Shown: one piece after another, positions 23,238-35,139 of the stretch
Numbering within the stretch: position 1 is the stretch's first letter
How the letters are laid out: every line of letters begins with the position of its first letter
NCBI GenBank assembly: GCA_015178975.1
Contig: WHVD01000178.1
Coordinates: 1 to 64,000, forward strand
Direction: 5' to 3'
Source: Hysterangium stoloniferum
Taxonomy: Eukaryota; Basidiomycota; Agaricomycetes; Hysterangiales; Hysterangiaceae
Length of the DNA stretch: 64,000 bases
Position numbers and translations under genes: made by a program
The notes under the pieces: generated by a model
What the model was told of the DNA's origin: nothing
What the model saw: the letters and a program-made list of their open reading frames with translations, nothing else
The model's database searches: none

Positions 23238-23699
23238 CTACCAGAGTAACCTGACAGTTCATGCAAAGGCACAACACATAAGTTGAAGCCAAGCTCCACT
23301 AGTATTGTAGAACTGGACCTCCCAGTTACAGTACATAAGTATGTACTAACCCTACAGACCCCCAAAGTCCCATTACTCTTAGCCTTAGACTTAGACCTCT
23401 CCAATATTTGCCAATTCTATTGGATCATATTGAATCTTCCCAGATGATTGTGAATTACAGTGAATCATACTGTATTGTAAGGGGACATTCAAGGTCTTGT
23501 TTTCTTTAATTTGGTATCATTTCTGTATCTATTTTAACCAGTTTTCCAATCATTTATACTTTCAAATCTCCTAGGGTCACCAGCTCTCCCATAAATTCCT
23601 TTGACTTGGTTAACCCCTAGAGGCTTTTTAATATTGTTCCTGTAATTTTCTTATATTTTCCCAGTAGCTAGTATACTCTCTAGGAATATTTCCAAGGTA
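23238..23699. other. LTR-derived remnant (family F) and A/T-rich spacer
   Basis: 23262-23335 resembles the minus strand of 41046-41110: the shared motif ACATAAGTTGAAGCCAAGCT and then a GACCTCCC block. The remainder has no gene. Confidence 0.4.
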
Positions 23700-24215
23700 G
23701 AGTACATAGTTAGTGCTGACATGAATTGAATTTCCTTTGATCAAGTCGAATAATAATCGTAATATATTCTACTAAACCAAATACAGAAGCCTCATTCAAT
23801 GAAGTATAGATTCACCCTGTCAATGAAGTAAGAGGCTAATACCAGTCGTGAAGGCTCACAGATGTTAATGTTGAAGAGTTTCGACAATCATGTAAGATAA
23901 GATCGAGAGGTGGATTAATAATACAGATAACTAATATACAATGGGGAGATTTTCTGACTGAGGCTCTTCATTCTTCTTATTGCCCCCCTTTTATGCCTTT
24001 CTTCGTTAAACTATGATTAAACTATGACATCAAAATGAGACAAGTCAAATGTAAGTCAAATGAATTTGAGGGGTGTCAAAGATGTTGAATAGAATGTTGA
24101 GTTGGAATTTTTGTCAAAGATAAATCAATTTGTCAAAGATGAGTCCAAGAGTTGTTGAAAGTTACCTTGAATATTTTGTGACATTTTGTGACTGTGACTG
24201 TTGTGACAAGTGCCC
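23700..24215 (-). mobile_element. LTR-like repeat, family E, copy 1
   Basis: The reverse complement matches 43070-43517, including TCACCCTGTCAATGAAGTAAGAGGCT and TTGTGACA-rich ends. The exact ends are uncertain. It is probably a decayed LTR. Confidence 0.55.
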
Positions 24216-24706
24216 ATTAGGATAAGCTGTCATTCTATTTTTAGATATCCCATATGTTGAAGCACCTAGGAGAGGCCCCCCTATCATTTTCTCTTTGGAT
24301 ATCTCTCTGTTAGCCTTGTGCTGTATGAGAATCACAGGCCCTGTTGAGATGGTCCTTACAGTATTCTCTCTAACATCCATGCATCATGTTGATTCATACT
24401 GATTCTATATGAATCAGAAAAAACCTTTAAGAAACCTATATGACATTGTTAATTTCTTCAAGATTTCACAAACACCATAGTGTTTGTGACTAAGAAAAAT
24501 CTTGTTGAAATATATAATTATTCAATTTTTTCACACATAGTTGAATTCTAAATTTAATTATGGTTTTCCCCTTAACAAAACTTTTAGAAAACTTTGCCTT
24601 AGCACAAGATTTTTTCATATAGAAAATCTGTTAAAATCTACAGTCCAATGACAAAAAGAGGGAGTGATGTCAGAGGGCCAATAGGTATTTCATACTCAAC
24701 TGGGAG
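24216..24706. other. A/T-rich sequence left of Gypsy-G
   Basis: A 72-aa minus frame (24162-24380) overlaps its left part and may be retroelement debris. No motif is seen. It ends with CAACTGGGAG at the Gypsy-G LTR. Confidence 0.3.
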
Positions 24707-25366
24707 TGTAAAGGGTCGAGTAGTTTACCACTCAATGTACGATTGTTATCGACTAACGATAGTACGAAATACAATCGACTAGTAGTTAAGATGTAGATTG
24801 CGATCGACCTTTAAGGTACGATCGGCAGATAATTACAAGGACGGATCGACCTTACGGTACAATTCAATTGTTTGGCTAGTTGGGCTGAAGGCCAAATAGA
24901 CAAGAGAAAGTATGTAGTGCGCGAAAGAGAGAGAATATCCTAAGAGAGTTAGTTACGATGGATATTCTTACCATGCTAGTCAAAAGCTTGAAGTTGAGTC
25001 AAATAGTAATAATGGACTTTGACTGTTTCAGTGCAAAGTGTAATTACTATAACTCAATGAAGAGAGATAAGTAGAAGTTTGTTTTAGACAAGACCCCGAA
25101 CCAGTACTTGCGTCTGCAGGTGATGGTTGTCGGGGTTGAAAAGTGTCTAAGTTTTAGTTGTGTGACTACTACTGTGACATACACATACTTCTTGTGGGCG
25201 AGAGCGCCCACCAGCATACATGGGCTCTTGAACTAATAAAGTGTATTTATGAGTGATAAAGAGAGAATAAAAAATATAAAACAAAATGAAATAATTGTAT
25301 TATAAAAGGCTTAAGGTCTAGGCTTAGAGCCCTTAGTCGCACCTCCTATATGACCTATCCTTCACA
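24707..25366 (-). repeat. 3' LTR of Gypsy-G
   Basis: Minus strand reads TGTGAAGGATAGGTC...CGACCCTTTACA. A G-run (rc of GTGCCCCCCC, 25367-25376), the likely polypurine tract, precedes it on the element's strand. Confidence 0.88.
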
Positions 25367-27544
25367 GTGCCCCCCCAGTTCGGAGGACCATGTCATGCGA
25401 AGTCTTGTAGCCTACTCCTCCCCATGCTTCTTTGTCGGAACCCCCTAGCTGTAATATCACTTGACCCCATTCCTCTTGCTTATTGCGGAGGGGACCTACA
25501 ATCTCACAGAGCTTTGAGTCGCGAAAGTTGGGAAACAATTGTCCCACTTTATGCACCATGAATAACCAGCGGCCGTAGGCTTTTTGTTGCGTCCTGATGA
25601 TGAGACGAATCCTGTCAGCTGGGTCGAGGTCCAGTTGCAGGAGGAGATGAAGTGCCGTCTGCTGGGGAGTAGTACTGCCCGTGGTCAAGCAATCAGGGTC
25701 CAGCCGACTGTCATTAGCAGGAAGTAACTCCTCAAGGAGATTGACAAGGTCGGTAAGGGGAGTAGAGATTGAAGGTTCGGGAGGGGTGCAAGGGAAGTTC
25801 GCCGACAGCTGTCTGAATGGTGACAGCTTGATCCCTGAAACAATGCTTTGCAGCTTCTCCGCCGCGTCGTTTATTAGCAGGTAAAAGTCAACCATAGTCT
25901 CTTCCAATGGTGCGAGTGCTCTGCAGTCGTGTACTTTCCCCTCTAGCAAGGGTGGCTGTAGTGCGGGCAGTAGTTGACCCAGGACCCTGCTGACGGTGAA
26001 TTGTGCTGAGTGGTAGTTGATTGCTATTCGCACCCAAACGTCACCGTCAGTCTCGTTCCTGCTTAGTACTGTTTCCCTGTTCGTCAGCTCGATTGGATGG
26101 GGGACTCTTTGTGTCTCACAGGCCTTTTCACTCGAGGGAGCAGACGTGGAGGGTGACTCAGAGATTGGGGGGTCGAGCATGACAACGTCGCAGGCCTGTT
26201 CCAATTGGTATGGAGCTGGCGACAGCTCGTGGATAGTGGCAGGCATAGAAAGCTGAAGGCTTGGGGGGTGGTCCAAGGAGTCCCATAGCTGTGGTGCGCA
26301 CGCTCCTGTAACTCTGGGGTGGGAATGGGTAGTGGGAGAGGTGTGGGAGAGGGTTGGATGGGGTTTTCTGTGGCAATGGTGGTTGAGGTCTTGTTTGGTC
26401 GATACCCATGCCATATTCTGACAGTTGGTTTAAGTTCCCTTCTTTGATTTGGATCACTAGAGGCAAAGTGTATAGGCTTTGGCAGTAAGAACCTTTCGAA
26501 TGAGTCCTCTCCCAGATACCTCACCCCGTATCGTGGATAGGTGGTGTCACTATCCTCCGAGTCTGAAGAAGAGTTGGTGGGGCCGGCCCGAAACCGTTTC
26601 TGTGCTGGTCCCTGAGGAGGGTTGGTCCCTGAGGGTGGTTCCTTTTCGTCTCCTCGGGTCAGTCTGATACTTTGGAGTTTAATCCATCTGACCAATTCCC
26701 AATCGTAAAAGGTAGTACCATCCTTCCCTTTCCGGCTTTTAGCTCCAGCGGCACGTATGCAGGGTGTCCCATTATCACTCTCCTCGGTCTCTACAAAATC
26801 CACCCATTTCTTCCCCGGGGGAGGGAGAATTGGCGTGATTGGGGTGTAACCCTCCTGAAGCCTGCTCTCCCTTCTTTGGGCCTTGGAGGGTACGCCTTCC
26901 ATTCCTCCCCTGGCTATCTGATCTTGCACGAACTTCTCCCTCCTCTTTCTTTTAAGTTCTCTGAGCTCCTGTTGGTTTTGGGCGCGACACTCCTCCTTTT
27001 CACGATGTTTCCGGGCTACGTCCTCGGGTGGGGGGGATGGGGAGGTTCGAACAGGGGGTCCATCCCAAGGGAGGTCCTTTAGGTCCTAACATCCTGAGGA
27101 AGGGGCCTGGTTACAAGGAGTGGGTGTCTCGACCATCACGGTGCGAGGTGGCCCTTGAGAATCATGAACGACCCTCGAGATAGGCTCTACTGATCCCCGG
27201 GCATGAGTGGAGGGTCCGTCCAAAGGGATGTCCTTTCGGTTCCAATATCTGGAGGGAGGGGCCTGGTTAAAAGAAGTGGGTGTCCCGACCAATTCGGTGT
27301 GAGGCGACCCTTGAGAATTGTGAACGACTCTCGAGGTAGTCTCTGCTGGTCCCCAGTGCATCGAGGGATAGCTCGAGGGATTAGAGGTGAAGGCCTCATG
27401 GTAAGGGGAAGGGCGCTCGACTATTTCAGTGTGAGGCGGTCCCGAGGAGGTGGCGGCAGGGTTCCAGAGATGCTCGGTGGCAGGCATTCATGGGATCCTT
27501 TTGAACTTGGGGAATTTGGACTTCGAGAGAGGCGGTTGGGACAT
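25362..27544 (-). pseudogene. Accessory ORF 3' of pol in Gypsy-G (function unknown)
   Basis: Homologous over its length to the accessory ORF of Gypsy-A. Start MSQPPLSKSKFPKF at 27544. Conserved blocks: Gln/Arg-rich basic helix (LRELKRKRREKF), GKKWVDFVETEESDNGTPC, SRKGKDGTTFYDWELVRWI, YLGEDSFERFLLP, SDPNQRRELKPTVRIWHGYRP, then a Pro/Ser-rich linker and a helical C-terminus (LTDLVNLLEELL, DRIRLIIRTQQKAYGRWL). It ends ...TGGAL-stop; the stop TGA comes from the first bases of the 3' LTR, so the polypurine tract is coding. Breaks: a stop after FKRIP near 27490, a stop near 27090, and a frameshift near 26400. It has no membrane segment. It sits where env would lie. Possible roles are a second Gag-like or nucleic-acid-binding protein; this is inference only. 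Confidence 0.7.
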
Positions 27545-27864
27545 GTTATGATTACGGGTCGTATGAATGTTGTGTGGTGGTAGTGGTTGAAGGTAAAGAA
27601 AGGTCGGAGATTCCTAAGCGACTTTACGTCTTTTGTATCCTTAGAGATTAGGACTCCACTCGGTTATTGGCACGAGGTGAAGAGGTGAAGGGCTAGAGCT
27701 TGGTGGTTGTGGAGTGAAGGCGAGGTGACTGAAGTTGATTTTTAGGAAAAGGAAATAAAAGTTAAAATAAAAGTTGATTGTCGAGTAGAGTAAGGAAAAA
27801 TGGACTGTGTATTCTCGGGAGGAATGTGATTCCGGGTTCTCGGCGAGACTGCATATACCCATCG

Positions 27865-29720
27865 TCAAATCCGATGCAGCGTCTTGTACGCTCTAAGTAG
27901 AGCTGGGGCATTTTGGAGGTCAGTGCTGTTTAGCCAGAAGTCCTCCTCAGGTCCATAGCCTTTCCACCTGATTCGAAAAAACAGGCGATTTCGAAGTTTC
28001 ATGTGGCCAGTAATGGCCTCGACTTCGTATTCTTCCTCATTTGAACTTAGCTCTCTGGGGTTCTTGAGCAGCTCCCTAGGGCCCAACGCTTCCGGGGACG
28101 AGTGATATTTCTTAAGGTGGGTTCAGTTAATGACAGGGTGCATTTGATACTCCGGGGGTATTTTGAGTCTGAAGACTTGGGGTTAATTTTTTCCAGGACC
28201 TGAAATGGTCCGATGCGTCTTTGGATTAGTTTTCTTCCGCTACCCTTAATTTCTAGCAATTCTAAGGAATGGGGGTTGACTAATACTAGATCCCCCTCCA
28301 AGATTTCTTCTACCGGTTTTCGATGCTTGTTGTAAGATCGAGCTTGGGTTTCTTGTGCTCGGGTGATTGAGTCCCTAGCCATTTGTCTGTGACTTTCCAA
28401 TTCCACGATCCATGAGTCCGCCATAGGACTTTCAGACAGTTCCCTGGGGACTACAGGATCGTCTCCCCCTAGTACCCTAGACATTCCCCTCAGTAGATAT
28501 CCCATTAAGAGGAAAGTGGGAGCGTAGTTAGTCGAACTATGAACGGTGGAGTTGTAAGTGTTGGCTACTATTCCAATCCATTTCGACCATTCTTCCTTGG
28601 CGGATGAGCAGTAAGCCCTCAGCATTTGTTCGAGGGTGGTGTTCATATTTTCTGTCTGCCCGTCCGTCTGAGGGTGGTGAGAAGAAGAGACGGCTAAAGC
28701 AGTTCCATATATCTTGCAAACTTCCCTCCAGAACCTACAGGTCCACCTTTTGTCTCTATCGCAGATAATCCTGGAGGGTAGCCCGAAAGGAGATGCTACT
28801 CGGTTTATGAAGATTTGTGCGAATCCTTCGGCAGACAAGTTAGAAAAGGTGCATTCAGAGATAACAAAGCGTGTTAGCTTGTCGACCACCACGAAAATGG
28901 CCGAGTAAGAGTCACTGCCAGAAGTTGGTAATCCAGTTATGAGATCCATGGAGACCACTTCAAATGGCTTAGAAGGTACATCAGCCGGTCTGAGGGCTCC
29001 CTGCGGCGCGGAGTGATTGATTTTTGTTTTCTGACAGGTGTCGCAACTGTGAGCATACGCCGCGCAATCCTGTAACATCCTAGGCCAGAAGAAGCGATCT
29101 TTCATAAGCAGGAATAGTCTACGCCCTGCAGCGTGAGCTCCTTCGAAGGGATTATCATGTATCAGCTTTAGAATCGTCGTTGTCATATTGTTAGGAACGC
29201 AGATCCGACTTTTCCAGTCCGAATCGCGAAAATACAACAACCCCTTTTCTCTGATGAAGAAATGTGAAGGGGTGGCTACGGCGTTGGGGGATTTCGGTTC
29301 CTCGACATAGTAGCTTCTGAAGGTGGGGTCCTTCCGATACCCTTCCGAGAACTCTTTCAGGAATTTTTCGTCAATGCTTACGAGCAGTTGAGGGTTTAGC
29401 GAACGGAATGTCGATTCGTCCTCTTCATTGTCTCTGGGAAGGTTATACAAATCCCATTCGGTTTGTGGGGTGTCCTCTGGGGTTCCGATGGGTTCTATGA
29501 GTTCTCGTTGTGTGGCAAAGATGGCTCTCCTCGCGGGATTAGCTTCTTGTGGTTTCTCCTCCATTCCTTTGCTGAGCGAGCTTGACACAATTGTCGGAAT
29601 ATCATCTCCAGCTGGACTCACTGAGTGGGGTACTTGTGGTAGTCTAGATAGAGGATCGACGTTACTGTGTACTCGTCCAGCACGATGTAGTATCTCGAGG
29701 CCTGGGTACGCTGCATACAC
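27865..29720 (-). pseudogene. Gypsy-G integrase and chromodomain
   Basis: The 557-aa frame starts with the end of RNase H. The integrase zinc motif follows: H...H, then C-D-T-C (residues ~195-235, SCDTCQK). The catalytic core shows SMDLITGLP (first Asp), IICDRDKRWT (second Asp) and HHPQTDGQTENMN with the catalytic Glu. The GPF tail (RRIGPFQVLEKINP) follows. A frameshift near 28170 leads to a separate frame 28086-27865 with a chromodomain (EEYEVEAITGHMK, RWKGYGPEEDFWL). Known: chromodomains steer chromoviral integration toward methylated-histone chromatin. Confidence 0.88.
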
Positions 29721-29738
29721 TGCCCCCCATGCAGCCAG

Positions 29739-30179
29739 TCATTGATTGGTGTTCTCGTATGACCTGGCCCATTGTAAAGCGGCATGATCTGTGATGAGGA
29801 GTACGTGCTCCCCTTCCACGAATGGTTGGAAATGAACTAAACCTTTCTTAGCAGCTAATGCTTCCCTTTCTGTGGCTGAGTAGTTACGTTCTGGTTTCTT
29901 GAGGGTACGACTCCAGTACACGATGACTCGCTCTACTGTAACACAAGTATCCTCGAATGTCTTCACCCAAGAGTCCGTCCAAGTGATCTCGGGGACCTTG
30001 GTCTTAAAGTGGGTGACGAACGTTGGTACCGGTTTTGATTGCTCGAATGCTGATTTCGCTTGGGTATAGATCTTCGTGTTCTTTAGGTCCCGTAGAGTCA
30101 TTTTTTGTACTTGCTGTAGACAGCAACCTAGGGCGAAGTCAGAGGCGTCCATATAGAGACGGTAAGGCATTCCGATCAC
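29739..30179 (-). pseudogene. Gypsy-G RNase H domain
   Basis: The frame contains YMDASDFALG (first Asp of RNase H), YWSRTLKKPERNYSATEREA (catalytic Glu) and LLITDHAALQW (Asp). A stop or frame change separates it from RT (30234) and from integrase (29720). An insert of about 45 residues between the first two motifs is typical of some fungal Gypsies. Confidence 0.85.
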
Positions 30180-30233
30180 AGGATGTGCTAAAACTGGAGA
30201 AGAGCTCAGGGCTGCTTTGACGTCGTTAAAGGC

Positions 30234-31388
30234 TCATTCCTGATCTACTCCCCAAGACCATTGCATGCCCTTTTTGAGTAACGAGAAAAGGGGGGATATG
30301 GTCCATGTGTAGAAAGGTATGTAAGCCGAGAAGTATAAAACCATGCCCAGAAAACATTGAAGTTCGGACACTTTAGCAGGGGTTGCTAGTTCCAATATGG
30401 CTCGTACTTTCTCCTGATGGGTTGAAAAACCTAGCCGCGACACCTTGTGTCCAAGAAGGAGAATAGAGTTGTAGCCTACATAGCATTTTTTGGGAGAAAG
30501 AGTGATGCCAGCCGAGATTATTGCTTGTAATACTCGGTCCAGGTGCTCGATATGATCTTCCCAGGTCTTAGAAAAGATTACTATATCATCTATGTAGACT
30601 AGACAGAATATCCACAGATAGGGTGCTAGCGTGTTTTGCATGATTCGCTGGAAAATGGAAGGTCCGTTCCTTAATCCGAAAGGCATCCTTCTAAATTGCC
30701 ATAGTCCTCGATGTGATCGAAAGGCCGTTTTGTGTCGGTCTTCCTCCAGCATTTCTAGCTGGGTAAAACCAGCTAGGGCATCGAACGAGGAAAGAACGTT
30801 GGATCCCGAGAGTGCTTGCATAATTTCTGATTGTCGGGGCAACAGGAACTCATCTGGGATAGTAAGGCTGTTCAGTTTTTGATAATCAATGACTACGCGA
30901 GGCTTATTATTATGATAGACTACGAAGGCAGGCGCTCCCCAAGGGCTTTTCAAAGGTTCAATGACTCCTTGTTGGAACCAGGTATCCATTTGCTCGTCTA
31001 TGACCTTCCTGTTGGCAGGGGAAGTTTGAAACATCAGTACAGACACTGGTTGCACATTGATTTTCAGCGGGATAGTGGCCTTACTGTCTACTTGGCCCAG
31101 TCTTCCGTCAACTCCAAATGCTTGCACGTTCTCAGTCAATATTGAGCTAAGGTGAGGCATAACATCAGGAGGGACGTCAGGTCCTAAATTGACCAATTTA
31201 TGCAGATCCTCCGAGGAGAGCTTTTCCAAGGAAGGAACTTTCGAAGTCTTTGGGCCTGTGGGATCAAAGTCATCTACCGCCTCATTCCCTAGGGATACCA
31301 TAGATGGTGGAGGACTGGAGGTATTGTCTTCTTCCAGCTTGGAGATGCTTTCTATGAAGTGGGTGATCTTCGAGCTTGCGACTTGCAT
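30234..31388 (-). pseudogene. Gypsy-G reverse transcriptase
   Basis: The 384-aa frame has all RT blocks: VIEPLKSPWGAP, RVVIDYQKLNSLT, SSFDALAGFTQL (first catalytic Asp), RMPFGLRNGPSIFQR, LVYIDDIVIFS (YIDD active site), LSPKKCYVG and LGHKVS. It ends at a stop just before RNase H. The N-terminal ~110 residues form a linker from protease. Confidence 0.9.
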
Positions 31389-31430
31389 TGATTCCTCTTC
31401 TGCTTGGGAATGAGGCTTTTGGGCCCAGGC

Positions 31431-32886
31431 TCAGGCGTCGTGAATTAGACCTACGATCTCTCCTCTTCTAATAGTTTGAGGAGTTAAGGTCAGATTAGCC
31501 AGTGGCACCATACTCTTTTCTTTAGAGATAGCGGTTGTGGGAGCAGCAAGGTCAGTCCCATCTTCGTTCTGTAGAACTATGCCCTCCACAATCCATTCCC
31601 CGTCCTCTAGGTCCCCAGTAAAGATGGGTATTAACCTAACCGACTCAGGCTCTATCGTGCAATCCTCTAGGGCTCTCACGACTCTCTCAGCACGCATGCC
31701 CTTATCAGGTTTGGATGTTAAATTAGTCGGTGGGATTCACTCATCTTCCAGTGAGATCTTGTTAACTGAAAAGGCTAATGGGACAGGTTTGTTGGAGGAG
31801 CTGGTGGGAATGAAACCTGCTCTCCCAGGGAGGATTAGTCTGATCCCAGGGATTGATCTCGCAATGTTCCTATCTCATAGTTGATATGGAAGTCTTCTCC
31901 TAAGAGGATAGGTATGGTCATCCCTCGTACTACATAGGTTTCCGCATTAAATCGCAACAGGGTTCCTTTGTCGTCCTTAAGGTAGATGGGAACATTAATA
32001 TAGCCCAGTACTCGGGCACTCAGTAAGCTGTATTAATCATAGTTTAAGTCCTTGCTTCAGTTTAGGCTGATCCTTCAGTTCCCGGTAGAATTCCTCTGAC
32101 ATGAGGGACAAGTCAGCTCCGGTATCCAGTCTAATTTTAATGGGTTCCTCCCAATCGGGACTTCCTACTCCTCCAAGTGTATGTAGTGCTGAAATGCCAA
32201 TATCCTCCGGGTGGTTCCCTCTTTCGGTATATGATTGAGGCATCTTCTTTCATTAGCTTACTGGATCTGGGATATTGTATTCTAGGTCATTTCACCTCTT
32301 TTCTAAGGGCTAATTCAGCACCCCAATGGAGTCGTCTGTTCAAGACAGTGACGCCTGCTTCTTCCCCCTCAGAGTCTGATTCGTCACCGATGAAGAGGTC
32401 GGGAGGAAGTCTGGGGTCGAAAGGAAGTCTGGGGTCGAAAGGAAAGGTTTCCTCCTCCGTATCGTTTCTTATGTCCTCTATCAGATGTTGCTCGTTAAGG
32501 CAGGCAACCCGATCGATAAACATTTCCTCATCTGTGATTTCTTCGATCGATGGTGGCACATTGTTGGAAGAGTTCTTATTTCCTGACAGACCTTCACGGT
32601 GCTGACAGTGCGCTTCCAAACAATCTCCCTTTTCAACAAAATCCTCATGAGATATAGAAATGTACGCTTCCCTACGCTGAGGTTCCTCATCTCCAGGTGA
32701 TCTATTAATCATTTCGTGATTTTCAGGGATAGAATTATAAGCGGGAATGAAAATTGATTCACTTTGGACATTATATACTCGTGTTCCTGTACTTAGTCCA
32801 TAAACCGCCTCATATAGTCTTTGCTCCTCCGCTTCCTCTGAAGGATTCTGCCCGGAGCATAGATTTAACGAGACATAGTGAGCCAT
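31431..32886 (-). pseudogene. Gypsy-G protease and linker
   Basis: Three frames: 32886-32287 (acidic linker after the zinc knuckle, with an in-frame duplication FDPRLPFDPRLP), 32243-32037 (retropepsin core, IKIRLDTGADLSLMS with the DTGA active site), and 31697-31431 (a later linker). Stops and frameshifts between them show decay. Confidence 0.75.
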
Positions 32887-33852
32887 TTTACCTGAGTGAG
32901 GACAGTCAATTTTGAAATGCTCTGCGCTCCCACAAATTCAACACTCCTTGGAGGGTCTAGTGCTACTCCTTTTGTTGCTCCTCTCGAAGAAGAGCTTCCC
33001 GTGTCGCTTCCCTCGCATAGGGTCGGTCCTTCCTGCTCTGGGAGTCTTCGTCATACCCTTGTCTTCTACTTCGCTAGCGAGGACCTGATGAGGGTGGATG
33101 GAATCGGGGGAAGTTGGAGTATGTTCTGGGGCTTCTAATTCTAACTCATTTTTTTCTGCGACCATGACCCGAGGTCTAATGGGGCGAAATCTATCTCTAT
33201 GCGTTTGATTCCAAGCATTAATTAGAGCTTCCTGTAAGTTATTGGCATGTGCTTGGAGGCTCATGATGTCCTCAATGGCTTGCCCTTGTATTAAGTATAA
33301 CCATTCCGTGGGCAGGGTAAGTATTAACCGGCGAGTCTCCTCTTCCTTTTCTTGGTAGAATCCGTACAGAAATCTATAGAGCTTAACTCTTCTTTGAATA
33401 TATTGCACAGGGGTTTCGTGGTCATGGTGGGGTTGGCAAAACCTCATTTCTTCCCATTCTAAGGACAATGATTCATGCCATCGTGTACCCAATAACCCTT
33501 CGACTACGCTCCAAAGGAAGGACCTGTGCGATCGACTGAATTCAGTGTGGTGCTCATGATCCAAAGTAGTCCACCAGATTTTCACATTTCCTTTGAGTCG
33601 TCTGGGAAGAGCAATGCCTAGGATCATTGTCATGGAGTCTGAGATTTCCGACAAACTCATAACATCCATTATATAGTCCAGCGCCTTAGATTGCGAGCCG
33701 TCGTATTCTGGGAGATCTGACCATTTGATTTTAAGATCGTTAGTGTTCAAGGTCAACTTCCCCATGTCGGTCTCAAGAGCGGCGCTCCTAGAGTTCTTAT
33801 TAGCACTTGTCGGGCCTCCTGGGTTTCTCGGGTTTCGCCTTCTCTCATCCCA

Positions 33853-34840
33853 GTTGTTATGACTGTGTCGTAACCCATATCGCAACCCGATGGTCTCTGA
33901 GAATACTACAGTCTATCAATGTTCGAAGTTATTGATCAAGTCATCATTTTGGCAACCTTCGGAACACCGACACTGACGTATACCTTCACGGCGATCAAAC
34001 CCCATTTACGCCCCTGTCAAATATACTCGTACCATCTGGTTATGCTTTGATACGTCCCTTTTCATTATGATGATCTGTTTTACTCTATGTTTCACATATG
34101 CCCATATATACTTGTAGCCCGTGGACTATTCCCTTTTCTCATAATCCTGCTCTTGGCTAATCTCGGCTTCTGATCTTATTGTAACCTTCCGGTTTCTAGT
34201 CAAGTCTATTTGTCAAATAGTGTTTCCACTCTTCCCTTAGTTAGTAGTTTCTAGACGCCGATAACTCATATATAAACCCACTGTAAATGTAGTTATTAGA
34301 CAATCAGAATATCAAATTAGAATATCAACTTAGATCGACTTATATACCCCTCTAATTTCCGACTCCATTATCTATTCACGATCACCACATTCCAAATCCA
34401 TCCGATTTACGATTTAACCTACATTTACGACTTCAACCTCTAATCTCCGACACTCTCAGTCTCCGACTCTCAGTCTCCAACTCTCAGTCTCCAACTCTCA
34501 GTCTCCAACTCTCAGTCTCCGACACTCTCAGTCCCTGACACTCTCAGTCTCCAACTCTCAGTCTCCAACTCTCAGTCTCCAACTCTCAGTCTCTGACTCT
34601 CAGTCTCTGACTCTCAGTCTCCGACTCTTGGTCTCTGACCCTCAGCCCAACCCTCGACTTATCCTTTGGTTTCCAATCAGTAGTTTACCGAGAGGTTTAC
34701 TTGACAGGACTAGTTTCTGCCCACCTGAAATTTAAGGACACCTGACAGTAACTTGCGAGGGCGCAGACATAAGCTGAAGCCAAGTCCTTCCGTTTGGTCC
34801 CTGTCGGTCTGCCGACATCCATCAGTTTCTGCTCTTAACA
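33853..34840 (+). mobile_element. Solo LTR, family B, inside Gypsy-G gag
   Basis: 988 bp, TGTTATGACTGTG to TCTTAACA, flanked by CCAGT (33848-33852 and 34841-34845). It interrupts the gag frame of Gypsy-G in opposite orientation. The shared motif is at 34761-34787 and a CTCAGTCTC minisatellite at 34450-34640. Confidence 0.93.
34450..34640. repeat. ~14-bp minisatellite in LTR-B
   Basis: Tandem units close to CTCTCAGTCTCCAA (about a dozen, with CCGA and CTGA variants). Other LTR-B copies have only one such unit at this place. Confidence 0.85.
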
Positions 34841-35139
34841 CCAGTCTCTTCCATGATCTGAATCGCTGGATCCATCAGAAGAATCCCCGGGCAGTCCTCC
34901 TGGGGGAAAGAAGGGGGCCCGCAAAATTGGCAGAGGTGGGAGAGTGTTGTTCGGGTAAGAAGTTCCCCTCCCGGGTATTTGTCAGTGATTCCTTCGACGA
35001 AGGTGGTGGCGAAGGAAGAATGGTTTCGATTTGCGACTGGTCTAATAGGGATGTTGGAGTGACTAACCATCGTAAAGGGGGAAGCTACTTCAGATCCGAA
35101 AGCGACTCGACGGTGGGGGTATTTGGGAGTATATACATA

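Larger units (their letters stand above)
32898..35131 (-). pseudogene. Gypsy-G Gag: capsid-like domain and zinc knuckle (split by LTR-B)
   Basis: The frame 33852-32938 shows a retrotransposon Gag capsid-like region (LPEYDGSQ, IALPRRLKGNVKIWW, ETPVQYIQRRVKLYRF, LPTEWLYLIQG) and a basic tail. The CCHC knuckle (C-x-ICGSAEHFKIDC) spans about 32898-32945; its second codon is TGA at 32938-32940 where Trp (TGG) would fit. Upstream Gag sequence continues from 34841 to 35131 across solo LTR-B, in the frame containing FGSEVASPFTMV. Confidence 0.75.

Noticed and set aside
25362..27544. Accessory ORF as an envelope gene
   Set aside because: No signal peptide, transmembrane segment or fusion motif; only its position resembles env.
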